NCBI RefSeq assembly: GCF_000377905.1
Contig: NZ_KB898872.1
Location: 409,884-473,883, forward strand
DNA: 64,000 bases
From: Thioalkalivibrio sp. ALMg11
GTDB taxonomy: Bacteria; Pseudomonadota; Gammaproteobacteria; Ectothiorhodospirales; Ectothiorhodospiraceae
Reading direction: 5' to 3'
Within the stretch, counting starts at the first letter, position 1. The number at the start of each line of letters is the position of its first letter. The notes beneath the pieces were generated by a model, which did not search any database, had not been told where the DNA came from, and was given only the letters and a program-made list of their open reading frames with translations. Positions 44,755 to 54,606 of this stretch are shown piece by piece. The translations under genes were made by a program, and so were the position numbers.

Positions 44755-45612
44755 TTGCCCTTGGCCACCCGAGCGGAAGTCGAAAAGTTTCTGGAACGCC
44801 TGCGCGAGGATCTCGAACGTCACCAGATCGAGATCCCGACCCTGCCCGATGTCTCGGTGCAGGCGCTGTTCATCACCCAGGATGAATCCAGCTCCATTGT
44901 TGACCTGGTCAATCTGATCTCGCGCGACACGGCCCTGGCCTCGCGCCTGGTGCGGCACGCCAACAGTCCTGCCTATCGTGGACTCACGCGCTGCGCGACC
45001 ATTCGCTCGGCGGTCACGCGCCTGGGGATGGAACGCGCGCGCCAGACCATCATCGCGCTGTCGATGAAGGAGGTCTTCCAGAGCGGGAACGAGATGATCC
45101 GCGTACGCATGGAAGAACTGTGGAACCATAGCCTGGAGGTGGCGATCATCAGCTACCTGCTGGCCCGCCGGCACCCGCACCTGGACCCCGATACCGCACT
45201 GCTCGCCGGGCTGGTGCATGACATCGGCATGATCCCGATCCTGCGCCGCGCGGAGAAGACACCCGAGATCTACGAAGACCCGCGCGCCCTGCAGGCCGCC
45301 GCCGACGCCGCGCACGTCCCGATCGGCCGCGCGATGCTGAAAAACTGGAATTTCGAGCCGGAGATCATCCGCGCGGTGGCCGAACACGAGAACCTCAAGC
45401 GCGAGCCGGAGGAAGGCGAACCCGTCAACTACAGTGACATCCTGCAGGCCGCCAACATCGAGAGCCACAACGCCACGCGGCATCGCTTGGCCTATATCGA
45501 CCGTAGTTCGGTGGCCTCCATCCGCCGCCTGGCCGCCAAGCCCGGCACCACCCAGCTGAACTGGGAAGACGACGCGATCGGGCTGGAACACGTAAACCAG
45601 ATGATTGAATGA
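44755..45612 (+). CDS. HDOD domain protein
   Basis: A 285-residue HDOD output-domain protein. The first part (IEIPTLPDVSVQALFITQDE) and LISRDTALASRLVRHANSPAYRG form the HDOD signature. A GLVHDIGMIPILRRAE stretch retains an HD-like pair, so metal binding is possible but unproven. HDOD proteins act in signalling, often with GGDEF or sensor proteins. Translation appears to start at a TTG (44755 or 44761), since the nearest ATG at 44750 is out of frame. The BLUF photoreceptor gene follows 69 bp downstream and could form a two-gene sensory unit with it. Confidence 0.87.
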   Translation: MPLATRAEVEKFLERLREDLERHQIEIPTLPDVSVQALFITQDESSSIVDLVNLISRDTALASRLVRHANSPAYRGLTRCATIRSAVTRLGMERARQTIIALSMKEVFQSGNEMIRVRMEELWNHSLEVAIISYLLARRHPHLDPDTALLAGLVHDIGMIPILRRAEKTPEIYEDPRALQAAADAAHVPIGRAMLKNWNFEPEIIRAVAEHENLKREPEEGEPVNYSDILQAANIESHNATRHRLAYIDRSSVASIRRLAAKPGTTQLNWEDDAIGLEHVNQMIE

Positions 45613-45681
45613 ACCCCGCGCGGTGGGGGCGGTCTTCTTCTTACACCGAGGGAAACACCGTTCCCCGGGAAGGATGCCCCC

Positions 45682-46263
45682 ATGCCCGCCATACTCCAGC
45701 TCGTCTACGCCTCGCGCGCCACATTTCCCGAAAACCCCTCCAGCCAGGGCATCGAGCCCGAAGTCAGTCGCATCCTGATGCAGTCGCGCCAGAACAACCC
45801 GCGCAGCGGGATTGTCGGCGCGCTCTACTACGGCGACGGGCACTTCTTCCAGTGCCTGGAGGGTGACCCGGATGCGGTGCGCGAAACCGTCGACCGCATC
45901 CGCCGTGATCATCGCCACGAGGAGGTCCGGGTACTACGCGAGCAGCCACTGGATAGCCCGGGATTCGGCGAGTGGTCGATGAAATACATCCCGGCGGCGA
46001 AGGACGTCCGCCAGCTGCTGCAACGCTTCGGCCAGCGCCAGTTCGACCCCTTCGCCTTCGACAACAACCGCATCGACGCGATGCTGGACCTGCTGCGCCA
46101 GGGTCGGGATACCGCGCAAACCGGGCCCGAGAGCTCGACGGCGGTTCGCCCGGAAGACGTCGCCCATGGCACCAGCCGTCTGCTGTTCGGGGTCGGGCTG
46201 GTTGCGGCCGCCGTGGCGGTCGGCGTCATCGGCGCCGCGGCCTACCTGGTGCTCGTGGGTTAG
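45682..46263 (+). CDS. BLUF-domain blue-light sensor with C-terminal membrane anchor
   Basis: A 193-residue protein. Residues 1-100 are a BLUF flavin domain with Tyr9, Asn39, Gln57 in GHFFQCLEG and the WSMKY segment, which are the residues of the photocycle. There is a six-residue insertion between Tyr9 and Asn39 compared with AppA. After a linker, residues 168-190 form one hydrophobic helix (LLFGVGLVAAAVAVGVIGAA), so the sensor is tethered to the membrane. It has no output domain of its own, so signalling must go through a partner, possibly the HDOD protein upstream. The stop codon lies at the edge of an eroded palindromic element. Confidence 0.9.
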   Translation: MPAILQLVYASRATFPENPSSQGIEPEVSRILMQSRQNNPRSGIVGALYYGDGHFFQCLEGDPDAVRETVDRIRRDHRHEEVRVLREQPLDSPGFGEWSMKYIPAAKDVRQLLQRFGQRQFDPFAFDNNRIDAMLDLLRQGRDTAQTGPESSTAVRPEDVAHGTSRLLFGVGLVAAAVAVGVIGAAAYLVLVG

Positions 46264-46699
46264 AGAGACGCTGATCAATGGGCACTTGCGCCCCAGATCG
46301 ATCCAGTCGCCGCTTGCAAACCATCCGCTTGAGCAAGCTGTTCTTCTCCTCCAGCGGGCTTCGCAGCCGAACCCCCACTGCTGCCCTACGGCTGTACCCC
46401 ACCTTCCAGTGTTAGTAGGCAGCTTTGGTTACCCCGCTCCCCAAATGACTTCCTTAAAACCCCCAAAATGCGTTCGTTGTCACAAGATCGCACGTACGGA
46501 GAAGAACTCCCGTTTTTAGTGCGTCAACGAACAGACTGCCCACCTCCCCCGGCGTACCTTGGAATCTCATCCTGAATCGCATGTCTTTTGGCGATTCAGT
46601 CCCGATCCCGGTGATGAGGCCGGGAAGGGCATGCTTTGATGACGCCACTAAACCGGTCATTTTGTCCAACCAAAATGTCCGATTCAAAGGAGATTCATT
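46264..46699. other. gap with an eroded element end and the first PRC-gene promoter region
   Basis: The first 35 bp is an end of the palindromic element (AGAGACGCTGATCAATG..). The middle shows nothing recognisable. From about 46465 the sequence is the upstream half of a duplicated unit also found at 47572. It includes a GAATCGC..GGCGATTC hairpin and a CATTTTG..CAAAATG hairpin just before the ribosome site AAAGGAG. Confidence 0.65.
46680..46699 (+). promoter_or_regulatory. ribosome site behind a short hairpin, shared by both PRC genes
   Basis: CATTTTG and CAAAATG flank TCCAAC just ahead of AAAGGAGATTCATT-ATG. The second PRC gene has a related arrangement with one changed stem base (ACATTCTG). 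The hairpin could tune access to the ribosome site. Confidence 0.4.
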
Positions 46700-47269
46700 A
46701 TGAAAAAGCTATATTCCTTTGCCCTTTATGCATTGGTCGCCCCGGCAATGACGCTGGGTGCCAGTTCTGTCCTGGCTCAGGATCAGCAGGAACGTACTGA
46801 CCAGGATGCTGATCGCGGCGCACAGAGCATGGAGCGTGACCAGGGCGCCACGCAATATAATGACCGCGACCGTGAACGCGGCGCTCAGCGTGACAAGGGC
46901 GACAAAGACTTCGGCATGGAAGGCCGCGCCGAAGATCGCCGCGACGCAGGCGACGAACTTGCCGAGCGCAAGGGCTACCTGGAATCTGCACCGGCTGATG
47001 GCATGCAGGCGAGCGACATCATGGGTACCGATGTCAAAACCGCAGGCGATGAAAATCTCGGCTCCGTTGATGATCTGATCATCGACGAGAACGGTCAGGT
47101 CGTAGCTATTGTCGTCGGGGTCGGCGGATTCCTGGGCATCGGCGAGAAAGACGTAGCCATTGGCTGGGGTCACGTGACCACCTCCGGCACTGCTGATGAC
47201 CGGGAACTGCGCGTTGACGTAACCCGTGAAGAGCTGCGCGATGCGCCGGAGTTTGAACGCCGCGATTGA
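46700..47269 (+). CDS. exported PRC-barrel domain protein, copy 1
   Basis: A 189-residue protein with a signal peptide (MKKLYSFALYALVAPAMTLG, cleavage after VLAQ or nearby). A very acidic, polar stretch rich in Asp, Gln, Arg and Glu runs from 27 to 85. A C-terminal PRC-barrel domain follows (ASDIMGTDVKTAGDENLGSV, then IIDENGQVVAIVVGVGGFLG, then GWGHV). Exported PRC-barrel proteins are frequent in stress-linked gene sets. The ligand is unknown. A strong terminator lies 37 bp after the stop. It is about 80% identical to the second copy by eye. Confidence 0.88.
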   Translation: MKKLYSFALYALVAPAMTLGASSVLAQDQQERTDQDADRGAQSMERDQGATQYNDRDRERGAQRDKGDKDFGMEGRAEDRRDAGDELAERKGYLESAPADGMQASDIMGTDVKTAGDENLGSVDDLIIDENGQVVAIVVGVGGFLGIGEKDVAIGWGHVTTSGTADDRELRVDVTREELRDAPEFERRD

Positions 47270-47805
47270 TCTCAAGCACCACCCACTTATAGCGGCATGA
47301 ATAGAAGGCAGGGGCGCAAGCCCCTGCCTTTTCTTGTGCTTGTCCCAAAAACTTCCTGTACCTGATGCCACCCCGCGGAACCGTTCGTTGCGGCGATTGC
47401 AACCTGTCCTCGGCTTGATTCCCAGCCCCGGGAAACGCTGATTACTCCCGCTCGCGCTCAAGCTGGCTTTGCGCTTCTTCCAACTCTCTTATCCGTCGAC
47501 CATCCGCTCCCTCCGTACCACCGCATCTCAACTTCTGCTGGTCATGACGGGGCTTCGGATAGTCCGATCCCCAATGCGTTCGTTGTCACAAGATCGCACG
47601 TACGGAAAAGAACTCCCGTTCTTAGTGCGTCAGCGAACAGACTGACCACATCCCCCGGCGTACTTTGGGCTCTCATCCTGAATCGCATGTCTCTTGGCGA
47701 TTCAGTCCCGATCCCGGTGATGAGGCCGGGGAGGGCATGCTTTGATGACGCCACTAAACCGGACATTCTGTCCAACCAAAATGTCCGATTCGAAGGAGAT
47801 TCATT
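47270..47805. other. 536 bp gap between the two PRC genes
   Basis: Holds the terminator of the first gene (47306-47334), an eroded end of the palindromic element at 47431-47470 (GGAAACGCTGATTACTCCCG..), about 100 bp with nothing recognisable, and the second copy of the duplicated upstream region from 47572. Confidence 0.7.
47306..47334 (+). terminator. Rho-independent terminator of PRC gene copy 1
   Basis: AGGCAGGGGC, GCAA, GCCCCTGCC followed by TTTTCTT. Confidence 0.88.
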
Positions 47806-48375
47806 ATGAACAAGCTACATTCATTCGCATTCTATGCATTGGTCACCCCAGCCATCACCTTGGGCGCAGGTTCCGTCCTGGCGCAGCAGCATACTGACCA
47901 GGGTGAAGATCGCGGCGCGCAGAGCTCCGAACGTGACCAGGGCGCCACGCAATATAATGACCGCGACCGTGCTCCCGGGGACATGGAACGTGACCAGCGC
48001 AGCGAACGCGCCGGGCAGGATGACGCGAAGACTGCCGAAGATCGCCGCGACGCAGGCGACGAACTTGCGGAGCGCAAGGGCTACCTGGAATCCGTACCAG
48101 CCAGCGGCATGCAGGTAAGCGAGCTGATGGGTACCGATGTCAAGACCGCGGGTGATGAGGATCTGGGATCGATCGATGATCTGGTTCTCGATCAGGACGG
48201 TCAGGTCGTGGCGATTATCGTCGGCGTCGGCGGATTCCTGGGCATGGGCCAGAAAGACGTAGCCATTGGCTGGGGTCACGTCACCACATCTGGCACTGCT
48301 GACGATCGGGAACTGCGAGTTGACGTAACCCGTGAACAGCTGCGCGATGCACCGAAGTTTGAACGCCGGGACTGA
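47806..48375 (+). CDS. exported PRC-barrel domain protein, copy 2
   Basis: A 189-residue paralogue of the preceding gene with the same plan: signal peptide (MNKLHSFAFYALVTPAITLG), acidic polar region with a DRAPGDMERDQRSERAGQDD stretch replacing part of copy 1, and a PRC-barrel with LVLDQDGQVVAIIVGVGG and the GWGHVTTSGT turn. Both copies keep the same length although the acidic region has been rearranged. It has its own upstream region and terminator, so the two are expressed independently. It is convergent with the DUF2254 gene. Confidence 0.88.
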   Translation: MNKLHSFAFYALVTPAITLGAGSVLAQQHTDQGEDRGAQSSERDQGATQYNDRDRAPGDMERDQRSERAGQDDAKTAEDRRDAGDELAERKGYLESVPASGMQVSELMGTDVKTAGDEDLGSIDDLVLDQDGQVVAIIVGVGGFLGMGQKDVAIGWGHVTTSGTADDRELRVDVTREQLRDAPKFERRD

Positions 48376-48412
48376 ATTTCAGTACCAACCACTTATAGTG
48401 GAATGAATAGAC

Positions 48413-48440
48413 GGCAGGGGCGCAAGCCTCTGCCTTTTTT
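48413..48440 (+). terminator. Rho-independent terminator of PRC gene copy 2
   Basis: GGCAGGGGC, GCAA, GCCTCTGCC (one G-U pair compared with copy 1) followed by TTTTTT. Confidence 0.88.
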
Positions 48441-48629
48441 ATGCTTGTCGAAAACACCTCCCGGACCCGATGCCACCACGCGGAATCGCTCGTTGCTGCG
48501 ATTGGACCCTCTCGTCGAGTTTAGATTTTATTCTTCCCGCCCACGACCCCGATCACGATTCCAACCTTCTCCATCCCCTCGGTACCGGGCTTCGAAACCT
48601 ATGCCTCTCAGCCTCCATTCGTCCTGCGC

Positions 48630-49904
48630 TTATACGGCCGAAAACGCAGCCGCTTTACGCACCGCATCGATATCGTCCTGAAATGACATGGCGCGCTCCG
48701 AACGGGCCAGTGCCATCCGCGAATGCCTTTTAGCTGCCGCCACCATCAAATGGTCATCTGTTTCCGCCAACGCGCGAAACGCTTTCTGAAGTCGGATAGA
48801 AACTTCGACGAAACCCGCTCCGTCACGGGCTACAGCGGTAAATGCATCGTCGAACAAGTCGTCGATCGCCAGCGTCGGAACCGATACACGGTCGTAGGTG
48901 ATCTCCGCTACTCTGTCCTTTTCAAGCGGCGAGACCCAAAGCGTAAACAGACGAACCATTGCGCCGATTACGTTAATCGCGGTTCCCGGATCATTCATGC
49001 CAGGCGACAACGCCTTGTCGGCGATCTCGGACAACGCAAGCAGCGCAAATCGGGGGTCATCTTCAAAGGCACGGTTCGGACAAATCGTGAAGGCGCTAGC
49101 AAAGGCGTCTGGGTCAAACGCCTCACATCCCTCAATACGAAGCAGAGGACGACGTGCGCTGACGAATGTACCAGGCAGCGCTGTCACCATCACGCGGCAA
49201 TTGGCCTCTTCAGCGGCGGACTGCAGCGTCTCCATATCAATATTCTGTACATAACCAACCGTCGGAGAGAAGACGGGCGCGCCATTTTTATTGGCCTGAT
49301 GCAAGGGAACGGCCACCGCGCCTAGCGAGGGCGAATGGCGGCGACGATCGAGTGTGTCGGTGGCGGCCTTTTCGACTTTCTCGATGGTGTTCACTACACG
49401 ACCCAGGCGGGCAATTCTGTCGACCCAGCGGACGAATGTGATGATGACAACGGCAAACACCAGAAGAGTAAGCGAAAAAATAGCAAACAGGCCCGCAGAA
49501 TCGAATAGTTGATTCTGAACGGATATCAGGGAAACGATACTGAAGATGAAGGCCCCTATAAACGCGGACAATGCGTTCTGGGTAACATCATCAGAAATTA
49601 CAAGCGGTATGGATCGAGGTGTCGCCCCGACACTGGCGGATGCGTAAGCGGCGACCATGGCACCTACCGAGAAAGTTGCGATAACCAACATGCTGGATGC
49701 CATGATGGTTAACAAGGATTCGACGGATTCCAGGTTAATGCGGGGCAACACATCGGCAAGACCCGTACCGTCAGCTAGCCGGGCGATGAACGTACCCCCA
49801 ACAGCGAGCACGCCAAGGAGCAGTGGCCTGACCCATAAACGATCTTTGAGCCGACTTAGAAAAACCCGCAGCCGGCCAGAGGCCAACCGACGTAATTGGG
49901 CCAT
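48630..49904 (-). CDS. DUF2254 family membrane protein
   Basis: A 424-residue protein with four hydrophobic segments in the first 165 residues (for example PLLLGVLAVGGTFIARLADG and LLTIMASSMLVIATFSVGAM). A soluble domain then has FSPTVGYVQNIDMETLQSAA and ALSPGMNDPGTAINVIGAMV, typical of DUF2254. The function is unknown. GC content is visibly lower than in the first half of the window, as for the PRC genes next to it. A second, distant DUF2254 protein is encoded at 58233. It is convergent with the PRC genes, and its upstream region contains another eroded palindromic element. Confidence 0.87.
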   Translation of the reverse strand: MAQLRRLASGRLRVFLSRLKDRLWVRPLLLGVLAVGGTFIARLADGTGLADVLPRINLESVESLLTIMASSMLVIATFSVGAMVAAYASASVGATPRSIPLVISDDVTQNALSAFIGAFIFSIVSLISVQNQLFDSAGLFAIFSLTLLVFAVVIITFVRWVDRIARLGRVVNTIEKVEKAATDTLDRRRHSPSLGAVAVPLHQANKNGAPVFSPTVGYVQNIDMETLQSAAEEANCRVMVTALPGTFVSARRPLLRIEGCEAFDPDAFASAFTICPNRAFEDDPRFALLALSEIADKALSPGMNDPGTAINVIGAMVRLFTLWVSPLEKDRVAEITYDRVSVPTLAIDDLFDDAFTAVARDGAGFVEVSIRLQKAFRALAETDDHLMVAAAKRHSRMALARSERAMSFQDDIDAVRKAAAFSAV

Positions 49905-49943
49905 AATTGAATCCTCCGCCTTTCAATCTCCGGTGCGCTTAAG

Positions 49944-50060
49944 AAAACACTGCTCAATGCACCCGTTCGCGCTCGAGTCGATTTTGCGTGCGGAAAGGCG
50001 CGGTGACCGCCGTACAATCGTTCTCCACAACCAAGCCACGACGCCATGCGCAAACCCGAA
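49944..50060. repeat. eroded copy of the palindromic element
   Basis: AAAACACTGCTCAATGCACC, then GTTCGCGCTCGAGTCG, TTGCGTGCGGAAAGGCGCGG and GTACAATCGTTCTCCACAAC follow the order of one half of the full copies. The other half is not found. It fills most of the 235 bp gap upstream of the DUF2254 gene. Confidence 0.65.
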
Positions 50061-50139
50061 CGCAAGGCGGGCTCGCCCTCATCACCTTCTTGCCAAGACT
50101 TCGTGGAACGGCTTCGCACAGCAACCACGGGCGGGTGGA

Positions 50140-50676
50140 TCACCGTTCTGTGGGCTCCCGGAACTCCGGGATTCCGTCGACGCCAACGAGACTGGAACCG
50201 TTCCCGCCCTCGCCCAGGCGGACAACGCTGAACGAACCGTCGGTCTCCAGGACAACCGCGCGCACTTGGTCCAACGAGTCGATCCCGGCCGAGCGGACCG
50301 CGGCCCGTACTTCGTCTTCGGTCACCCGCGCCTGCCGCAGGGCCGCTGGCAGAAACTTGCCGCGGTAAAGCAGCATCAGCGCCTCGCCCGTCGCCAACCG
50401 TCGCACCCAGCGGAGCCGGACGCTGGACCACGTGACGGCGAACTGCAGCCCAATGAGCAGAGCGAAAGCCGCTACCCCTTCGGCCAGGGCGACATCCTTG
50501 GCCAGCAAGACGGTCGCCAGCGTTGAGCCAAGGGCGACAGTCACGACCAGGTCAAAGGCGTTCATCTTGGAAAGTGTTCGCTTCCCCGACAAGCGAAGGA
50601 ACACGATGAGCGCTACGTATGCGAGTACGCCGACGACCAAAGTGCGCAGCAGACCGTCCCACCCACCAAAAAACAT
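50140..50676 (-). CDS. DUF421 (YetF-like) membrane protein
   Basis: A 178-residue protein with three hydrophobic segments at the N terminus (LVVGVLAYVALIVFLRLSGK, ending in the SGKRTLSKMNAFDLVVTVALGS motif of the family). A C-terminal cytoplasmic alpha-beta domain has LLYRGKFLPAALRQARVTED and AVVLETDGSFSVV. The function is not established. Members are linked with stress and sporulation in other groups. It starts 30 bp after the katE stop on the same strand and is probably the last gene of that transcript. Confidence 0.9.
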   Translation of the reverse strand: MFFGGWDGLLRTLVVGVLAYVALIVFLRLSGKRTLSKMNAFDLVVTVALGSTLATVLLAKDVALAEGVAAFALLIGLQFAVTWSSVRLRWVRRLATGEALMLLYRGKFLPAALRQARVTEDEVRAAVRSAGIDSLDQVRAVVLETDGSFSVVRLGEGGNGSSLVGVDGIPEFREPTER

Positions 50677-50706
50677 CGGGCTAACCCTACCGACCGCAGG
50701 CCCGGG

Positions 50707-53094
50707 TCATTTGGCCGGTGGGTCGCTGTCGCGGGATAGATGGCGATGGGCGGCGATCGCGTCGATGAATTTTGATGCGACCTCGGTCGCGGCACCACCG
50801 TCCGCCAGCAGGATGCCTGGATCTTCCTGCATGGCTGGGCCAATGCCCGCCATTTCCAGAAGCTCGCGGCCGGCCCCCAAAGCCAGAATCGTCTTGCAGT
50901 GCCTGAACTGGTCCTTGATGAATTCCATTGTGTGTCCGTCGATTGCGAGCGACTGGACCGCCTCGCTCCCATCAGGCAGCACCAATGCATCGAACAGGAC
51001 GGCCGGAGAGTTCTCCATGGACTTGTTGGCTTCTATCTTGTCGCCGGAGTCACCGACGAACATGCCCACTCGTGACCCCACAAAATGAACGATGCCACCC
51101 GCGCCCGTCAGCGCGCCATGAAGGTCGACGAGCGAGGCACGATGGACGCCATCCTCGACCAATACGGCAATCTGGCGTGTGCGGATTCCGGTTTCACCGG
51201 GCCGCGCCATCAACGACAACGCGGGCGACTCGGTGACCTCCGGCGGCTCCGGATCGCTGATGGCCTTCGGCATGGCATCGGGCACCTCCATGCCCAAGCC
51301 AGTGGCGACCTCTGCGGCCAATTCCCGTGAAACATTCACCAGCGAGGACACCATCCGTTCACGGATCGCGCGGACGTCGACCTTGCTCAGCTCGAAGCGG
51401 AATGCGGCTGCAATGTGCGCTTTCTCGACATCCGTCTGACTCTCGAAGAACAACGTGGCTTGCGCATAGTGCTCGGCAAACTTCTCCGGCTTGCCACGGA
51501 CTTTGTCCTCCGCATGGGCATCCGGGAACGACACGAAGCCGGCGGTTCCGGCCTGAAACGGGCAGCCACCCGCCAGTGAGTTCGGCTCGTAGGCGACGCG
51601 CCCGCGATGCACGGCCTGGCGGTGCATGCCGTCGCGCTGGTTGTTCTGAACCGGGGCAAGCGGCGAATTGATCGGGATCTCGTGGAAATTGGGCCCCCCG
51701 AGTCGCGTGATCTGCGTATCCGCATAGGAATGGATCCGACCGGCGAGCAACGGATCATTGGAAAAGTCGATGCCGGGGACGACATGCGCCGTGCAGAACG
51801 CAACCTGCTCGGTTTCCGCGAAGAAGTTGTCCGGGTTGCGGTTGAGAACCATGCGCCCGACGGGCGTGAGCGGGACCAGTTCTTCCGGCACGATCTTGGT
51901 CGAGTCGAGCACGTCGAAGCTGAAGCCGTCGGCCTGTTCCTCGGTGAATATCTGCACGGCCAGTTCCCATTCCGGGAATTCACCCGATTCGATGGCCTCC
52001 CACAAGTCACGCCGATGAAAATCGGCGTCGGCGCCCGCGATCTTCACGGCTTCGTCCCAGACAAGCGAGTGGGTTCCCTGGAGCGGCGTCCAGTGGAACT
52101 TGCAGAACACGGACTCGCCCTGCTCGTTGACCAGACGAAAGGTGTGCACGCCAAAGCCCTGCATCATCCGGTAGCTGCGCGGTATCGCGCGATCCGACAT
52201 AGCCCACATCAGCATGTGAGTGGACTCCGGCGACAGCGAGACGAAGTCCCAGAACGTGTCATGCGCGGACCCCGCTTGAGGCATGCCATGATGCGGTTCC
52301 GGCTTGAGGGCGTGGACCAGATCGGGGAACTTCATCGCGTCCTGAATAAAGAACACCGGGATGTTGTTACCCACCAGGTCCCAGTTGCCTTCATCGGTAT
52401 AGAACTTCACCGCGAAGCCACGGGCGTCGCGCGCGGTGTCCTTCGAACCACGTTCACCCGCCACCGTGGAAAATCGCGCGAACACCGGCGTGATCTTGCC
52501 CTTCTCGGCGAACGGCGCCGCGCGGGTGTACTGGGTCAGCGCGTCGTAGGCTTCGAAGTATCCATGCGCCCCGGAGCCGCGTGCATGGACGATCCGCTCC
52601 GGGATACGTTCGTGATCGAAATGCGTGATCTTTTCCCGCAGGATGAAATCTTCGAGTAACGACGGCCCGCGCAGCCCCGCTTTCAAGGTGTTCTGATTGT
52701 CGCCAATCCGAACGCCCTGGTTGGTGGTCAACGGTTGATCGCTGGGATCGACCCGGACCCGGTCGAGCGGGGCGACCGTCGCGTTCGTTCCGAGCCGAGC
52801 CGGCCCGCCGGTTTTCGGCGTACCGGGTTCCTCGGTCATCGTGCTCGCAGTCAACGCACTGGAGCCCGGCTCCGTAGTAGGACCGGCCGGCGGCGCCACA
52901 GCGTTGTCGTGACCGTGCTCGAGCTCCTTGATGGTGTTGTAGGGCATCGCGGCGACGAAATCGTCGCTGGCCGCGGCTTGCTCCGCAACGATGTCGTTGG
53001 TTCTGAGTACGCCGTCGGCACCCTGCGCGGCTGTGGCAGATTGACCGCCTTTGCTTGGAGCCTGCGATGACCGACCAGGTTTTTTCGTTGCCAT
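50707..53094 (-). CDS. katE: large-subunit catalase (HPII type)
   Basis: A 795-residue clade 2 catalase that destroys hydrogen peroxide. It has a long low-complexity N-terminal arm (about 110 residues, more than usual). The catalytic His170 lies in [15 protein letters not shown], the heme-pocket Asn in [20 protein letters not shown], the proximal Tyr in [15 protein letters not shown], and a C-terminal flavodoxin-like (DJ-1/PfpI) domain runs from [17 protein letters not shown]. The start at 53094 gives [17 protein letters not shown]. All catalytic residues are present. It lies 129 bp after MscS and 30 bp before DUF421 on the same strand, at the end of a stress gene run. Confidence 0.95.
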   Translation of the reverse strand: MATKKPGRSSQAPSKGGQSATAAQGADGVLRTNDIVAEQAAASDDFVAAMPYNTIKELEHGHDNAVAPPAGPTTEPGSSALTASTMTEEPGTPKTGGPARLGTNATVAPLDRVRVDPSDQPLTTNQGVRIGDNQNTLKAGLRGPSLLEDFILREKITHFDHERIPERIVHARGSGAHGYFEAYDALTQYTRAAPFAEKGKITPVFARFSTVAGERGSKDTARDARGFAVKFYTDEGNWDLVGNNIPVFFIQDAMKFPDLVHALKPEPHHGMPQAGSAHDTFWDFVSLSPESTHMLMWAMSDRAIPRSYRMMQGFGVHTFRLVNEQGESVFCKFHWTPLQGTHSLVWDEAVKIAGADADFHRRDLWEAIESGEFPEWELAVQIFTEEQADGFSFDVLDSTKIVPEELVPLTPVGRMVLNRNPDNFFAETEQVAFCTAHVVPGIDFSNDPLLAGRIHSYADTQITRLGGPNFHEIPINSPLAPVQNNQRDGMHRQAVHRGRVAYEPNSLAGGCPFQAGTAGFVSFPDAHAEDKVRGKPEKFAEHYAQATLFFESQTDVEKAHIAAAFRFELSKVDVRAIRERMVSSLVNVSRELAAEVATGLGMEVPDAMPKAISDPEPPEVTESPALSLMARPGETGIRTRQIAVLVEDGVHRASLVDLHGALTGAGGIVHFVGSRVGMFVGDSGDKIEANKSMENSPAVLFDALVLPDGSEAVQSLAIDGHTMEFIKDQFRHCKTILALGAGRELLEMAGIGPAMQEDPGILLADGGAATEVASKFIDAIAAHRHLSRDSDPPAK

Positions 53095-53223
53095 GATTCT
53101 TCTCCAGGGAGGTGAGGGATGGACGCACCCTGGCATCGATAACACGGGGGACGAGAACGCTCTGTGCGGCAACAAACGGAGTGGCAAGAAACGCCGCGAC
53201 CCGTCGATTGCGGGTCAACAGGA

Positions 53224-54606
53224 TCATTGGTCGAGCAGGTTTTCTCCCTTTTCCGGCATCGGCGCGAGCGCGGCCTGGTTGCGAATGACTTCGCCTTCCG
53301 GGCGGGTCTCGGCTTCGGACACGGTCATGGCCTCCGCCGATTCTTCCGCGGGACCGACCGCAATCGGTTCCACGTACTGACGTTGTTCGACCTGAATCGT
53401 CATGCCGGCCTCCAGCAGCGCGCGCTTGGTCAGCCGAATCAGGGCCGAGCGCAACTGCTGGCCATTGGTTTTTCGTGAATCAAACCAGAACGATAGTTTG
53501 ATCAGCACGGCCGCATTACGAATCTCCTCGGCGACAACCCATGGCTCGGGGTTCTCCAGGACCGCCGGGTGACCCGCGAGCACCGCCAGGCCAATCTCCT
53601 GGGTGTGGGTGATGGAGTCGTTGAGACCGATCATGACGCCAAACTCCATTCGATCATTGGGGTTTGCCGAGAAGTTGGTGATGTCGCTCTTGTAGATGGT
53701 CGCGTTGGGTACCTGCACATGGTTACCGTCCAGGGTCATCAGCACGGTGGCCCGAATCGTCATGCTTTGCACGAACCCGCGGGTACTCCCGACCTCGATC
53801 AGATCACCGGTCCGGAAGGGGTTTTGGGCACTCAGAAAAATGCTCGCCAGAAAATTCTCGGTAATATCCCGAAAGGCGATACCCAGCGCGATGCCGGCAA
53901 GACCCGTACCACCCAGAACAGCCAGCGCGACGTTGGTCAACCCGGCCACATGAAACACGCTGTACAAGCCGGCAACGAACACCAGGACACCCCCGCCCCG
54001 GGCGACCACATCCTTCAGCAGATTGTGCTTTTTACTGGTCTTTGTGGCCCAGCGCAGTAACCGCGTGACGAGCACGCCCAGGGACCAGGCCAGCGCGAGA
54101 AGCAACAGGCTGAACAGCACGTAAGGCAGGCTTCTGAGCACTGTTCTGCCGAGCTCGTTCAAGCCACTTAGCGCCGGACTCAGGTCCCAGATCGACGGCT
54201 CGATCAATTCGAGATGATTGACCACCGCGACCACGTCCTGGGTGCTGCGCGCCAGATCGCCGGCCCACTGCCGGTGGTTCTGGCGGCGGACCTGGCCATA
54301 CAGGAATGCAACCCCTTCATCGACCGTGACCGCCGGCTGCTCGTACCAGCCCGTTGCAAGCAGAATGCGCTCTAGCCGGGCCGCGATGGCCTCGTCGGAC
54401 GCTGCCGGCACTATGTCGACACTACCCGGGGGCTCCGGGCGTTCCTCCGAGTCCGGGGGCATCAGGACGAACGGTGGCTCGGCCGCGATCACCCCTCCCG
54501 GCAGGGCCATGCCAATTACAGCCAGAACAACGGCAATCCGAATCATCCCGAGACGGTATCCAGCCGACCCAGAACCATTCCGTGCGATATCGAACCAGCC
54601 TGTCAT
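53224..54606 (-). CDS. MscS-type mechanosensitive channel with BON domain
   Basis: A 460-residue membrane protein. A signal-like first helix is followed by a periplasmic BON domain at about 70-140 (LLATGWYEQPAVTVDEGVAF..DVVAVVNHLEL). Three hydrophobic helices then lead into the MscS pore, with AVLGGTGLAGIALGIAFRDI and the beta domain DLIEVGSTRGFVQSMTIRAT. Such channels release solutes on hypo-osmotic shock. The BON domain may bind lipids or peptidoglycan. The start at 54606 overlaps the MgtC stop by four bases (ATGA). Confidence 0.92.
   Translation of the reverse strand: MTGWFDIARNGSGSAGYRLGMIRIAVVLAVIGMALPGGVIAAEPPFVLMPPDSEERPEPPGSVDIVPAASDEAIAARLERILLATGWYEQPAVTVDEGVAFLYGQVRRQNHRQWAGDLARSTQDVVAVVNHLELIEPSIWDLSPALSGLNELGRTVLRSLPYVLFSLLLLALAWSLGVLVTRLLRWATKTSKKHNLLKDVVARGGGVLVFVAGLYSVFHVAGLTNVALAVLGGTGLAGIALGIAFRDITENFLASIFLSAQNPFRTGDLIEVGSTRGFVQSMTIRATVLMTLDGNHVQVPNATIYKSDITNFSANPNDRMEFGVMIGLNDSITHTQEIGLAVLAGHPAVLENPEPWVVAEEIRNAAVLIKLSFWFDSRKTNGQQLRSALIRLTKRALLEAGMTIQVEQRQYVEPIAVGPAEESAEAMTVSEAETRPEGEVIRNQAALAPMPEKGENLLDQ

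Larger units (their letters stand above)
46465..47425. repeat. first unit of a 1.1 kb tandem duplication
   Basis: The upstream region, PRC-barrel gene, terminator and a downstream CTGATGCCACC..CGGAACC block all recur, in order, about 1107 bp further on (47572-48520). The coding parts differ at scattered positions and by short insertions, so the duplication is old but still clear. Confidence 0.75.
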
